From contig JADFTO010000045.1 of NCBI GenBank assembly GCA_022560215.1, positions 1 through 13,796 of the forward strand: a stretch of 13,796 nucleotides of DNA, in the 5' to 3' direction. Below are positions 6,283 to 13,796 of the stretch, in pieces (the stretch's first letter is position 1; each line of letters opens with the position of its first letter). Source of the stretch: Pseudomonadota bacterium. GTDB taxonomy: Bacteria; Pseudomonadota; Alphaproteobacteria; Rhodospirillales; 2-02-FULL-58-16. Below the pieces are notes generated by a model. That model was given only the letters and a program-made list of their open reading frames with translations. It made no database searches and had not been told where the DNA came from. Made by a program: the position numbers and the translations under genes.

Positions 6283-7646
6283 TAAAAACCCGTCCCTGAA
6301 AGGGTGTTGGGCGGCGCGAAACGAAGAGACGCGAATTCCAACCCCACCGGGCGCCCGGCGGCGGCCCTGTAATTCAAGTGGGGCACGCGGACCGGGCCGT
6401 GCCCATCGAACAGCGCCGGCAGGGACGGCCCGGCGGCGGCGGGAACCATCGGCGCGCCCGGATTCCGGGCGGCGATCTCCGTCCAACCGTCCCTCCCTAA
6501 GGGGGCCAGGCGGAGGCCGGCCCCGGGGTCGGCCCGGCCCGTGAAATCGATGGCGAAGCGGCCGTCCCAAAGGATGCGCTGGCCGGGGACGGCGGCCATG
6601 GGCCCGGGCAGATCCCGGTCCTCCCGGCAGACCAGGTACCCCCCGGCGTCACCCATGACGCGGCAGCCGCCGAGGGTGCGGCCGGCTCCGAGGCCGCCGC
6701 CGACGAGGCGGTCGTGGAGGCGTTCCAGCTTTTCCCGCCCGGGCATGTGGGTGCCCCCGCCGACCGACGCCAGCACCCGCCCGAGCACCCTCAGCGAAAC
6801 CTCCGCCGGGGCCGCCGCCAGGGCGGGGCCGTCGATGCGGGCGTAGCCTTCGGGGTAGACCGAACAGCATGTGGCGGCCAGGGCCGCCGCCGCGTCCTCC
6901 AGGGCGATCCGCGCCCGGGCCATGCGGCCGGCGGTTTCCGCCAGCACGTCCGCCGTCAGCCCGGCCGCCGCCAGGCCCGATAGCGCGGCGCGCGCGCCCG
7001 TCCTGGCGAAACCGGGGTCCCGGTTGGAAGGGTCCTCGATCCAGTCCTGGCCCAGCACCCGCAAGGTGGCTTCCAGGCGCACCTTCGCCACCCCGAGCAG
7101 GGGCCGGATCAGGCGGGCCCAGGGCTTCTCCACGATGGCCGACATGGCCGCCAGCCCGTCCACCCCGCTGCCCCGCCCGAGGCGCATGAGAAAGGTTTCC
7201 GCCTGGTCGCCCATGTGGTGGGCAAGGGCGAGGTGAAGGACCCCGGCCTCGCGGCACCACCGGCCCAGGAGCCGGTAACGGGCCGCCCGCGCCGCCGCCT
7301 GCACGCCCGACGCCGGCTTGGGTCCCCGCCACCGGAGAACATGGTGTTCCACGTCCCGGGCCTTCAGCCAACGGCCCGCCGTCAGGGCCTCGGCCGCCGA
7401 TCCGGGACGCAAGCCGTGATCCACGGTCAGCGCGGTCACCCGCCCGCCCCGGGGCCGCGCCCAGCCGTCCGCCAGCAGGCAAAGGGCCAGGCTGTCGGCG
7501 CCGCCGGATACGGCGATGGCCACATGGGGACGGGCCTCGAAGGGGCCGACGGCGGCCATCAGGCTAACGAATTCAGGGCCGCCGAGGGGCGCCGGGCCGG
7601 ATGGGGCTTCGGAGTCCGCCGGCGGCTTGGGATCTTTACCGGTCAT
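6270..7646 (-). CDS. tilS: tRNA(Ile)-lysidine synthase
   Basis: Attaches lysine to C34 of the CAU-anticodon isoleucine tRNA using ATP, so that it reads AUA; essential in most bacteria. 458 residues. The N-type ATP-pyrophosphatase domain is clear: PP-loop SGGADS (47-52), TVDHGLRP (74-81), GVQAAARAARYRLL (114-127), the HHMGDQAETFLMRLGRGSG segment (143-161), RPLL (181-184), and the tRNA-binding WIEDPSNRD (202-210). The C-terminal half is less conserved and alanine/glycine-rich, as usual. ATG 7646 immediately follows the cpoB TGA (TGAATG), so translation is probably coupled to cpoB. The pairing of tilS with the tol-pal run upstream and ftsH downstream is common in alphaproteobacteria. Confidence 0.93.
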   Translation of the reverse strand: MTGKDPKPPADSEAPSGPAPLGGPEFVSLMAAVGPFEARPHVAIAVSGGADSLALCLLADGWARPRGGRVTALTVDHGLRPGSAAEALTAGRWLKARDVEHHVLRWRGPKPASGVQAAARAARYRLLGRWCREAGVLHLALAHHMGDQAETFLMRLGRGSGVDGLAAMSAIVEKPWARLIRPLLGVAKVRLEATLRVLGQDWIEDPSNRDPGFARTGARAALSGLAAAGLTADVLAETAGRMARARIALEDAAAALAATCCSVYPEGYARIDGPALAAAPAEVSLRVLGRVLASVGGGTHMPGREKLERLHDRLVGGGLGAGRTLGGCRVMGDAGGYLVCREDRDLPGPMAAVPGQRILWDGRFAIDFTGRADPGAGLRLAPLGRDGWTEIAARNPGAPMVPAAAGPSLPALFDGHGPVRVPHLNYRAAAGRPVGLEFASLRFAPPNTLSGTGFYLLN

Positions 7647-8663
7647 TCACTCACAGGCGCCGCGTTGCCACTCCCGGGCCATGGTCTTGCGGATGGCGGC
7701 CGGGGCATCGGGAAAGTCGGCCTTCAGCTTCTCGAAGGCGGCGCAGGCTTCCCGTTTCTTGTCCAGGCTGTAGAGCGACATGCCGAGCTTGAGAAGGGCG
7801 TCGGGGGCCTTGTTCCCCTTGGGGTCCTTCTGGAAGCCTTCCATGAAGACCTGCGCCGCCTTCTCGTATTCGTGGCGCACGTAGTAGGTCTCCCCCAGCC
7901 AGTAGCGGGCGTTGCTGGCCAGGGGGTCGTCGCCGTGGCTTTGGAGAAAGGCGCGCAACGCCGTCTCCGCCTGATCGTAATTAGCCTGGCGCAACAGCCC
8001 GAAGGCGTAAGTGTAGCGTTCCCTCGGCGTCCCTTGGGGCAGCACCGGGTCGGCCCCAGGCGGGGCCTGGAGCGGGGCCTGGAGCGACGCCTGGGGCGGC
8101 CGGCCGCCTTTCGCCTGGCCGAGGGCTTGGACGTCCTTTTCCGAAACGGTGCCGAGAATTCCCGGCTCGGACGCGAATCCCCCCGGCGGCGCCGTCTGCA
8201 CCGACGGCGGACGGGGCACCGCCTGCGTCTGCGCTTTCCCAGCCCCCGTCCTTTCCAGGACGCTGAGTCGGAAATCAACGTCCCCGACCAGCTTGTCGAG
8301 CCGCTTGTTGATCTGGATCAGGTTATAGGACAGCTGTTCTACGTTGCCGTAGGCGGCCCTGAGTTCGTCGTCCAGGGCGCCGAGGCGCACCTCCAGGCGG
8401 GCGATGGCGGAAGCGCCGGGAGCCTGGGGCTGGGCGCCCGCGGCGGTGGGAACGGGCCGCTTGGCGCCGCCCCGGGCGAGTTGCAGGTTCAGGGTCTTGA
8501 TGTCCCTTTCAAGGCGTTCCAGCCGGTCCAGGAGAGGCCGAAGCCCAGCGTCCTGGGCCGGGGCCGGCTGGGCGGCGATCAACATGGCCAGGGCCAGGCA
8601 TGCCCCAAGCATCCGGGCGCCGGCCGGCAGCCGCCTATCGGCGGGGATCAGCGGGAATTTCAT
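7647..8663 (-). CDS. cpoB: Tol-Pal system protein CpoB/YbgF (coiled coil plus TPR)
   Basis: Periplasmic protein that in E. coli links Tol-Pal function to PBP1B-dependent peptidoglycan synthesis during constriction. 338 residues. A signal peptide spans about 1-36, with hydrophobic core CLALAMLIA and likely cleavage after APA (36). Coiled-coil segments follow (about 41-65 and 86-138, e.g. LLDRLERLERDIKTL), then a Gln/Pro/Ala-rich linker (about 143-212), and three C-terminal TPRs at about 217-249, 251-286 and 287-318. The linker carries a small repeat (SLQAPLQAPPG). The ATG at 8663 has GAAGGG upstream. The stop abuts tilS. Downstream of pal is its usual position, but here a 157-bp gap (8664-8825, less the hairpin) separates them. 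Confidence 0.92.
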   Translation of the reverse strand: MKFPLIPADRRLPAGARMLGACLALAMLIAAQPAPAQDAGLRPLLDRLERLERDIKTLNLQLARGGAKRPVPTAAGAQPQAPGASAIARLEVRLGALDDELRAAYGNVEQLSYNLIQINKRLDKLVGDVDFRLSVLERTGAGKAQTQAVPRPPSVQTAPPGGFASEPGILGTVSEKDVQALGQAKGGRPPQASLQAPLQAPPGADPVLPQGTPRERYTYAFGLLRQANYDQAETALRAFLQSHGDDPLASNARYWLGETYYVRHEYEKAAQVFMEGFQKDPKGNKAPDALLKLGMSLYSLDKKREACAAFEKLKADFPDAPAAIRKTMAREWQRGACE

Positions 8664-8775
8664 GGACGTATCCCTTCATAGAGTCCACGCACGGGCCCCC
8701 CGTTGCACTGGAGCGCTATCGGCCAGCCGTCACCCGAGGGAGACTATGCACAGCATTCTAGGCAAAATTAGGGCG

Positions 8776-8793
8776 CTCCGGCAAACGCCGGGG
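8776..8793 (-). terminator. Hairpin in the pal-cpoB gap, possible terminator or attenuator
   Basis: On the minus strand CCCCGGC-GTTT-GCCGGAG folds into a 7-bp stem (one G-T pair) with a 4-base loop, 33 nt after the pal stop. It is followed by CGCCC and then TAATTTT, so the U tract is displaced and weak. It could partly terminate the pal transcript, or stabilise its 3' end and lower cpoB expression. The rest of 8664-8825 holds no ORF, and I see no convincing cpoB promoter there. Confidence 0.3.
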
Positions 8794-8825
8794 TTCCGGG
8801 CGTCAGGGGATGAAGGGCGTTTCTA

Positions 8826-9368
8826 CTAGCTGCCCGCGCCGATGACCTTGGTCACGCCACGGCGGTTCTGCGCCCAGGCCGCCGCGTTGGAGCCCATCGC
8901 GACGGGACGTTCCTTGCCGTAGGATATTGTCTTGACGCGGCTGCGGTCGATGCCGAGGGCCGTCAGGTAATCCTTGACCGCGTTGGCGCGCCGTTCGCCG
9001 AGCGCCAGGTTGTATTCGCGGGTGCCCCGTTCGTCGCAATGCCCCTCGATGGTCACCCTTACCGACGGATTGCTCTTGAGCCATGCCGCCTGCCTCTGCA
9101 GGACCGTCTGGGCTTCGGGCTTGAGGCTCGATTTGTCGAAGTCAAAGAAAACACGGTCGCCGACGTTGGCCTCAAGGTCTTCCTGGGAACCGGGCGCCGG
9201 CCCCATGGCCTTCAAGGGCGCGGCTTCGGCCGAGGCCGACGGGGCGGCGGCGGTAGCCGGGGCGGCTGTGTCACCGGCGCCGCTGGTGGCCGCGCTTTCC
9301 TCCGGCGCGGTTTCGCAGGCGGCAATTAAAGCGACGGCCGCGATTAGGCCCAAATACTTAAAACGCAT
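8826..9368 (-). CDS. pal: Peptidoglycan-associated lipoprotein Pal
   Basis: Outer-membrane lipoprotein that binds peptidoglycan and TolB, and is pulled to the septum by TolA to draw the outer membrane inward at division. 180 residues from ATG 9368, chosen over an in-frame ATG 33 bases upstream because GGAGG lies 9 nt before it and the signal peptide begins there. Seen: lipobox LIAAC with acylated Cys18, an Ala/Ser/Pro-rich tether (about 19-60), then the OmpA-like domain with VFFDFDKSSL (73-82) and the diaminopimelate-binding motif GHCDERGTREYNLALGERRA (109-128). Asp112 and Arg127 are spaced as in OmpA-family binders. The C-terminus after NRR (168-170) reads GVTKVIGAGS. A 158-bp AT-rich gap from tolB suggests its own promoter. 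Confidence 0.95.
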   Translation of the reverse strand: MRFKYLGLIAAVALIAACETAPEESAATSGAGDTAAPATAAAPSASAEAAPLKAMGPAPGSQEDLEANVGDRVFFDFDKSSLKPEAQTVLQRQAAWLKSNPSVRVTIEGHCDERGTREYNLALGERRANAVKDYLTALGIDRSRVKTISYGKERPVAMGSNAAAWAQNRRGVTKVIGAGS

Positions 9369-9403
9369 GTATGTTGCCTCCTTCACCGGAGCGTTGATCA
9401 AGC

Positions 9404-9421
9404 GCCGCCCAAAACGGCGGC
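9404..9421. repeat. Hairpin in the pal 5' leader
   Basis: GCCGCC (9404-9409) and GGCGGC (9416-9421) form a perfect 6-bp stem with a 6-base loop (CAAAAC on the plus strand). The stem ends 22 nt before the pal Shine-Dalgarno and lies at the border between an AT-rich stretch and the ribosome site. It may stabilise the pal mRNA after processing. There is no T run after it on the coding strand, so it is not a standard terminator. Confidence 0.35.
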
Positions 9422-9526
9422 AATAACTATCTAAGAATACAAGTTGCCGAATGTCTTAAAGAGTAAAAAGGTCGATTCCAAGAGTTTTTTCAAAGTTTTC
9501 ACGGTTTTGACTATAGGGTGCCCCCT
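9422..9526 (-). promoter_or_regulatory. AT-rich tolB-pal spacer, putative pal promoter region
   Basis: This stretch is strikingly AT-rich compared with everything around it and contains no ORF. A possible promoter on the minus strand is TTGGAA (9481-9476), 17 bases, then TAAGAC; the -10 match is poor (3 of 6). TATTCT further down is a better -10 with no clear -35. An independent pal promoter would fit the need for many more Pal copies than TolQRA. I can place the region but not the exact promoter. Confidence 0.3.
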
Positions 9527-10882
9527 TCATGGAATCAAGGGGGACCAAGCCGGATCGGAGGCATCCAGGGGGGTCACGATCTCGCGTTCGTTATAGCCCG
9601 TGAGGTCGATGGAAAAAACCCGGGATCGGCCGCCCCGTCCCTTCGAATCAGACGGTTCCTGGCGGAAGAACATGAGCACGCGGCCGTTGGGCGCCCATGT
9701 CGGAGCCTCGACGAGAAAGTCCTCGGCGAGAAGCCGTTCGCCACTGCCGTCGGGGCGCATGACGCCGATGTAAAACCGCCCCTTGTTCATCTTGGTGAAG
9801 GCGATCAGGTCGCCCCTGGGCGACCACACGGGCGTGGCGTAGCGACCCTTGCCGTAGCTGATCCGCCGGACGCGGCTGCCGTCGGGCTCCATCACATAGA
9901 GTTGCTGCGTGCCGCCGCGATCGGAATTGAAGACCACCTTTTTGCCGTCCGGGGCGTAGCTGGGGGAGGTGTCGATGGCCGAATGGTTGGTCAGCCGCCT
10001 CACCCGGCGGGTGCCGAGATCCATGGTGTAGATTTCCGAGTTGCCGTCCTTGGCCATGCTCATGATGACATTCTTGCCGTCGGGGGAGAATCTGGGCGCA
10101 AACGTCATGCCCGGAAAATCGCCCAGGATTTCCTGGCGGCCGGTGTCGATATTGTAGATGTAAACGCGGGGAAGATTCCCGTAATACGAGAGGTAGGTGA
10201 TCTCCTGCAGGGTGGGCGAGAAGCGCGGCGTCAGCACGAGGTTGTCCCCGCTGGTGAGGAAGCGGTGGTTCTCGCCGTCCTGGTCCATGATGGCCAGGCG
10301 CTTGACCCGGCGGTTCTGGAGACCGCTTTCGGCGATATAGACGATGCGGGTGTCGAAGAAGCCGAGCTCGCCGGTGATGCGCTTGTAGATGGCGTCGGCG
10401 GTGATGTGGGCGACCCGGCGCCAGCCGTCGGGGACGGTGGTGTAGACGAAACCCGCCATCTGCTGCTCGGCGAACACGTCCCACAGGCGGAACTGGACCC
10501 TGAGCCGGCCGTCGCCGAGAATCTGGACACTGCCCTGGACCATGGCCTGGGCGTTGATCACCCGCCAGTCGCCGAAGCGCGGCAAGGTCTTCAGGCTTTC
10601 CCCGGTTTGGATGAAGGCCCGGGGATCCATGGGGCGGAACAGGCCCGACCTTTCCAGGTCGGCGGCCACCACCCGGGCGATGTCCCGCCCGTTGCGGGAT
10701 TCTTCCGAACTGTTGCCGGTGAAATCGGTGACCGCGATGGGCATGGGCTCCACGGTCCCGCGGGTGATGTCGATCCTGAGTTCGGCCAGGGCCGGCGACG
10801 GATCCGGGATCAACACGGACACCAGGAAGAGCAGTTTCCAAAATCCGGGCCATGCCCGGCATCCGGCACGTGTTTTTTTCAT
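9527..10882 (-). CDS. tolB: Tol-Pal system protein TolB (periplasmic beta-propeller)
   Basis: Periplasmic component that binds Pal through its propeller and TolA through its N-terminal TolA-box strand, controlling release of Pal from the cell wall. 451 residues: signal peptide 1-33 (MKK start, core KLLFLVSVLI, cleavage after ALA), N-terminal alpha/beta domain at about 34-170, then the six-bladed propeller. WD40-like PD40 repeats are visible, e.g. SPDGKNVIMS (266-275), APDGKKVVFNSDRGG (310-324), SPRGDLIAFT (354-363) and APNGRVLMFF (397-406). The protein ends in the usual DPAWSPLIP. Its ATG shares one base with the tolA stop (TGATG, 10884-10880), so it is translationally coupled. The second to fourth codons form a run of seven A. 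Confidence 0.96.
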   Translation of the reverse strand: MKKTRAGCRAWPGFWKLLFLVSVLIPDPSPALAELRIDITRGTVEPMPIAVTDFTGNSSEESRNGRDIARVVAADLERSGLFRPMDPRAFIQTGESLKTLPRFGDWRVINAQAMVQGSVQILGDGRLRVQFRLWDVFAEQQMAGFVYTTVPDGWRRVAHITADAIYKRITGELGFFDTRIVYIAESGLQNRRVKRLAIMDQDGENHRFLTSGDNLVLTPRFSPTLQEITYLSYYGNLPRVYIYNIDTGRQEILGDFPGMTFAPRFSPDGKNVIMSMAKDGNSEIYTMDLGTRRVRRLTNHSAIDTSPSYAPDGKKVVFNSDRGGTQQLYVMEPDGSRVRRISYGKGRYATPVWSPRGDLIAFTKMNKGRFYIGVMRPDGSGERLLAEDFLVEAPTWAPNGRVLMFFRQEPSDSKGRGGRSRVFSIDLTGYNEREIVTPLDASDPAWSPLIP

Positions 10883-11774
10883 CAGCCGAACATCTCCTTG
10901 GGATTGAAACTGAGAATCATGAGTTTCCAGATATCATACTTTTCCGCAGGCAGCTTGAACGGTTGGCAGCGCCTGTTCAACACGGCCCTGAGCGCGCTTT
11001 CGGCGGCGGAGCGGAAAAACGGGTCCACCGTCATGCGCCCTCGATCCACGATCCTGGCGCTGTTGACGGTGCCGTCGGGATTCATGTCGACGCGGATCTT
11101 GATGACCAGGTCCTCCGCGTCCTTGGCGCCCGCCGGCAGGTTCCAGCAGCGCCCGATCTGCTGGCGCAGGAAGTCGATTTCGCTGATGGTCACCGGCAAC
11201 AGGGAGTTGTGCCGGGGCGCATTCCTGACCAGGACCTTGGCCATCATGGATTCGAAGGACTCCTTTTTCTTCTCTTCCTTGTCTTCCTTTTTGTCGGCGG
11301 CCTTGGGCCTGCTTTTCAGCTCCTCCACCGTCTTCAGGACCGAGGCGAATGGATCGGGGGGCTTGGGCTTGCGCTTGGGCTTGACCTTGGCCAGCCTGTG
11401 GGGCGGCTTGGGCTTCGGCTTGGCCACGGGCTTGGGCTTCGGTTTCGGCTTTGCCTCGGGTTTCGGCTTGGGCTTCGGCAGCGGCTCGGGCGGCAGGGCG
11501 GCCACCTCGGGCGGCGGCGGGGTTTCCGCCTTGGGCGGGGCGGCGGCTTCACCTTGGGCGGCGGCGGGGGAGGCTTCGGCTTGGGTTTCTCCTTGGCGGC
11601 TTTCTTTTCCACAGGCGCGTTGGTTTCGTCCGCCACCACCACGATCTCGACCATGATGGGGGTCTCCACCAGGGGAGGCGGCCGGCGCAGCGCCGGCATG
11701 CCGTAATAGCCGGCGGCGATCACCATCACATGCAGCGCGGAGGAATAGAGGACGGCGTTGTGCATGGGCGTCAT
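10882..11774 (-). CDS. tolA: TolA cell-envelope protein, split by an apparent frameshift
   Basis: Inner-membrane-anchored coupler between the TolQR motor and TolB/Pal. The frame from ATG 11774 gives a short cytoplasmic start, one TM (about 6-25), then KPKPPPPPPKVKPP to about residue 78. It then turns into an Arg/Pro/Ser-rich shadow ending at 11334. The true continuation lies in another frame, visible from before 11550 to the stop at 10882: AETPPPPEVAALPPEP, the Lys-Pro linker, a charged helix (KKEDKEEKKKESFESMMAKV), and the TonB/TolA-like C-terminal domain with IGRCWNLPAGA and IKIRVDMNPDGTV. The span is 893 bp, one short of a multiple of 3. Adding one C to the CCCC run at 11540-11537 (coding strand) joins the parts seamlessly, giving 297 residues. 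It overlaps tolR (ATGA) and tolB (TGATG). Sequence error or a real mutation are both possible. Confidence 0.85.
11356..11478 (-). repeat. Lys-Pro repeat tract in the TolA linker
   Basis: The coding strand is a run of AAG/CCC/CCG codons giving alternating Lys-Pro, with short breaks (EA, VA, HRLAKV). Such Pro-rich spacers stiffen TolA/TonB proteins so that they can span the periplasm. The repetitive DNA, with many GGGCTT units on the plus strand, is prone to slippage and length variation. It lies about 60 bp downstream of the proposed frameshift. Confidence 0.7.
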
Positions 11775-12247
11775 TTCGATTTCGCGGGCCTCTTTTTCCG
11801 CCCCTCTTCCAGCCGCTCGGTGATCAGGGCCACCTTCCTGAAGCCGGCGGCGTTGATGGTTCCCATCACCTCCATGACCCGGCCGTAAGGGACTCTCTTG
11901 TCGCCGCGCACGAAGATACGGGCGTCGGGATTGCTCCGCGTTATGGCCACCAGGCGCGGGGCCAGGGTGTCGAGCTCCAGTTCCGTCTCCTGGAGGAAGA
12001 TGCGCCCCTCGGTGTCGATCGAGACTGTCAGCGGCTCGTCATTGCCCTGGATCACCGAGGCCTTGGTCCTGGGCAGGTCGACGTTGACCCCGACGGTGAG
12101 CATGGGCGCCGTCACCATGAAGATGATGAGGAGCACCAGCATCACGTCGACCATGGGGGTGACGTTGATGTCGCTCATGGGGCTGTGGGCGCGGCGGCGG
12201 GCGCGCTGCACGCCGGGACGGCGGGGAACGGCCTGATCCTGTAACAC
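11771..12247 (-). CDS. tolR: TolR, ExbD/TolR-family proton-channel subunit
   Basis: Partner of TolQ in the inner-membrane proton-driven motor that energises TolA. 158 residues from GTG 12247, two bases after the tolQ stop. An internal ATG (MSDINVTPMVDV) would drop the 23-residue basic cytoplasmic tail (RRPGVQRARRR), and related proteins have such a tail, so the GTG is preferred; GGAGGAG lies 11 nt upstream within tolQ. One TM at about 34-50 (DVMLVLLIIFMVTAPML) carries the conserved proton-carrying Asp34 (Asp23 in E. coli). The periplasmic domain has VDLPRT (56-61) and the conserved RGDKRVPYGRVMEVM (114-128). The stop overlaps the tolA start by 4 bp. Confidence 0.94.
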   Translation of the reverse strand: MLQDQAVPRRPGVQRARRRAHSPMSDINVTPMVDVMLVLLIIFMVTAPMLTVGVNVDLPRTKASVIQGNDEPLTVSIDTEGRIFLQETELELDTLAPRLVAITRSNPDARIFVRGDKRVPYGRVMEVMGTINAAGFRKVALITERLEEGRKKRPAKSK

Positions 12248-12249
12248 GG

Positions 12250-12981
<732 letters not shown>

Positions 12982-12984
12982 GGA

Positions 12985-13026
12985 TCAGTCCCGTTCCTTG
13001 TGGCGCCCTGGGTCGGGCGCGTTCAT
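12985..13026 (-). CDS. 13-codon ORF between ruvB and tolQ, possible ybgC scar or leader peptide
   Basis: ATG 13026 follows the ruvB stop by 4 bases and has GAGGA 8 nt upstream. It encodes MNAPDPGRHKERD and ends in TGA three bases before the tolQ ATG. The site is where alphaproteobacteria normally have ybgC (acyl-CoA thioesterase of the tol-pal cluster). The peptide could be the two ends of a deleted ybgC joined in frame, or a short coupling ORF that carries ribosomes from ruvB to tolQ. With 13 codons, chance is also possible. Confidence 0.35.
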   Translation of the reverse strand: MNAPDPGRHKERD

Positions 13027-13030
13027 GTCC

Positions 13031-13796
13031 TCAGTCCTCGCCCGTCTCCAGCTCCAGCTGCGCCGCCGGCGGCGGCACGGCCAGGCCCAGGTGCCGGTAG
13101 GCCCGCTCGGCCAGGGCCCGGCCCCGGGGCGTGCGCAGGAGGAATCCCTGCTGGATGAGATAGGGCTCGATCACGTCCTCTATGGTGTCGCGTTCCTCCG
13201 CCAGGGCCGCCGCCAGGGTCTCGGCCCCCACCGGCCCGCCGCCGTAGTTGTCGGCGATGCAGGCGAGGTAGCGGCGGTCCATGGCGTCCAGGCCGTCCTC
13301 GTCCACCTCCAGGCGCTTCAGGGCCGCGTCGGCGGCATCCGCGTCCACTTTCCCGCCCCCGTCCACGGCGGTGAAATCGCGCACCCGGCGCAACAACCGG
13401 CCCGCCACCCGGGGCGTGCCGCGCGAGCGCCGGGCGATCTCGGCGGCGCCGTCCACGGTCAGGTCCAGGTCCAGGATGCGGGCCCCGCGCTCGACGATCA
13501 GTTGCAGTTCGTCCGGCGTGTAGAAGACCACCCGCAAGGGGATGCCGAAACGCTCGCGAAGGGGCGTGGTGATCAGCCCCGTGCGCGTGGTGGCGCCGAT
13601 GAGCGTGAACGGCGCCAGGTCGATACGCACGGACCTGGCGCCCGGCCCCTCGCCGATGACCAGGTCCAGCTGGAAGTCCTCCATGGCCGGGTAGAGGATC
13701 TCTTCGACCGCCGGGTTGAGGCGGTGGATCTCGTCGATGAACAGGACGTCAAGGGGCTGCAGGTTGGTGAGGATGGCGGCCAGGTCGCCGGCCTTG
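13031..13796 (-). CDS. ruvB: Holliday junction branch-migration helicase RuvB (5' part outside window)
   Basis: AAA+ ring motor that with RuvA drives branch migration of Holliday junctions. The C-terminal 254 residues are visible (frame from 13795); about 90 residues including Walker A lie beyond the right edge. Seen: Walker B DVLFIDEIHRLNP, the hairpin region ILYPAMEDFQLD, IGEGPGARSVRIDL, sensor 1 LIGATTRTGLI, arginine-finger region TPLRERFGI, sensor 2 segment RRSRGTPRVAGRLLRRVRD, and the winged-helix DNA-binding domain with DNYGGGPVG and IEPYLIQQGFLLRTPRGR, ending in AYRHLG plus an acidic tail. RuvB upstream of tolQ is the usual alphaproteobacterial arrangement. Confidence 0.96.
   Translation of the reverse strand, partial: KAGDLAAILTNLQPLDVLFIDEIHRLNPAVEEILYPAMEDFQLDLVIGEGPGARSVRIDLAPFTLIGATTRTGLITTPLRERFGIPLRVVFYTPDELQLIVERGARILDLDLTVDGAAEIARRSRGTPRVAGRLLRRVRDFTAVDGGGKVDADAADAALKRLEVDEDGLDAMDRRYLACIADNYGGGPVGAETLAAALAEERDTIEDVIEPYLIQQGFLLRTPRGRALAERAYRHLGLAVPPPAAQLELETGED

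Noticed and set aside
4496..6544. Plus-strand open frame of 682 codons opposite ftsH and the end of tilS
   Set aside because: Antisense shadow of FtsH; no recognisable domain and low-complexity composition.
11359..11482. CRISPR or tandem-repeat array suggested by regular GGGCTT units
   Set aside because: The units are short, uneven and coding (Lys-Pro codons), with no spacers.
11540..11610. Programmed -1 ribosomal frameshift in tolA
   Set aside because: No X-XXY-YYZ slippery heptamer is found in the zero frame across the overlap, and no clear stimulatory structure stands out. One missing C in a homopolymer explains the data more simply.
9518..11656. Plus-strand open frame of 712 codons opposite tolB and tolA
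   Set aside because: Antisense shadow. Its Gly/Leu/Phe-rich end is only the complement of the Lys-Pro repeat of tolA.
10852..11706. Plus-strand Gly-rich repeat protein
   Set aside because: The apparent repeats are the reverse complement of the TolA Lys-Pro linker; there is no ribosome site or domain.

Overview
The window looks like a piece of an alphaproteobacterial chromosome, probably Rhodospirillales-like. It is strongly G+C-rich throughout. It carries the order ruvB - tolQ - tolR - tolA - tolB - pal - cpoB(ybgF) - tilS - ftsH - folP - glmM, which as far as I recall is characteristic of alphaproteobacteria. The genus assignment is inference from gene order and composition; no rRNA or other marker is present.

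Layout. Almost everything is on the minus strand and reads from right to left. The right edge holds the C-terminal three quarters of ruvB (Holliday-junction helicase). The Tol-Pal cell-envelope system follows: tolQ and tolR (proton-driven inner-membrane motor), tolA (periplasm-spanning coupler), tolB (periplasmic propeller), pal (outer-membrane lipoprotein) and cpoB (periplasmic coiled-coil/TPR partner). Next come tilS (tRNA-Ile lysidine synthase), ftsH (membrane AAA protease), folP (dihydropteroate synthase), glmM (phosphoglucosamine mutase) and thiD (HMP/HMP-P kinase). Spacings are very tight within tolQ-R-A-B, at cpoB/tilS and at ftsH/folP. Longer leaders with candidate control elements lie before pal, cpoB, ftsH and glmM.

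The left end (about 1-1036) is different. A plus-strand type II toxin-antitoxin cassette (ribbon-helix-helix antitoxin plus RelE/ParE toxin) has its own promoter, embedded in an AT-rich operator made of nested inverted and direct repeats. It points against thiD and lies back to back with a minus-strand PLP-dependent threonine/serine dehydratase gene that runs off the left edge. Between cassette and dehydratase is a 28-codon minus-strand fragment resembling the last membrane helix of an EamA/DMT transporter, possibly the remnant of a truncated gene.

Main anomalies. (1) tolA is split into two reading frames by what looks like one missing C in a C run in its proline/lysine-rich linker; this is either a sequence error or a real lesion in an otherwise intact tol operon. 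(2) ybgC, usually found between ruvB and tolQ, is absent; a 13-codon ORF sits in its place. (3) The TA operator is unusually legible. (4) A strong 9-bp-arm hairpin lies in the first codons of folP. I found no wholly new multi-gene system; most of the window is housekeeping.
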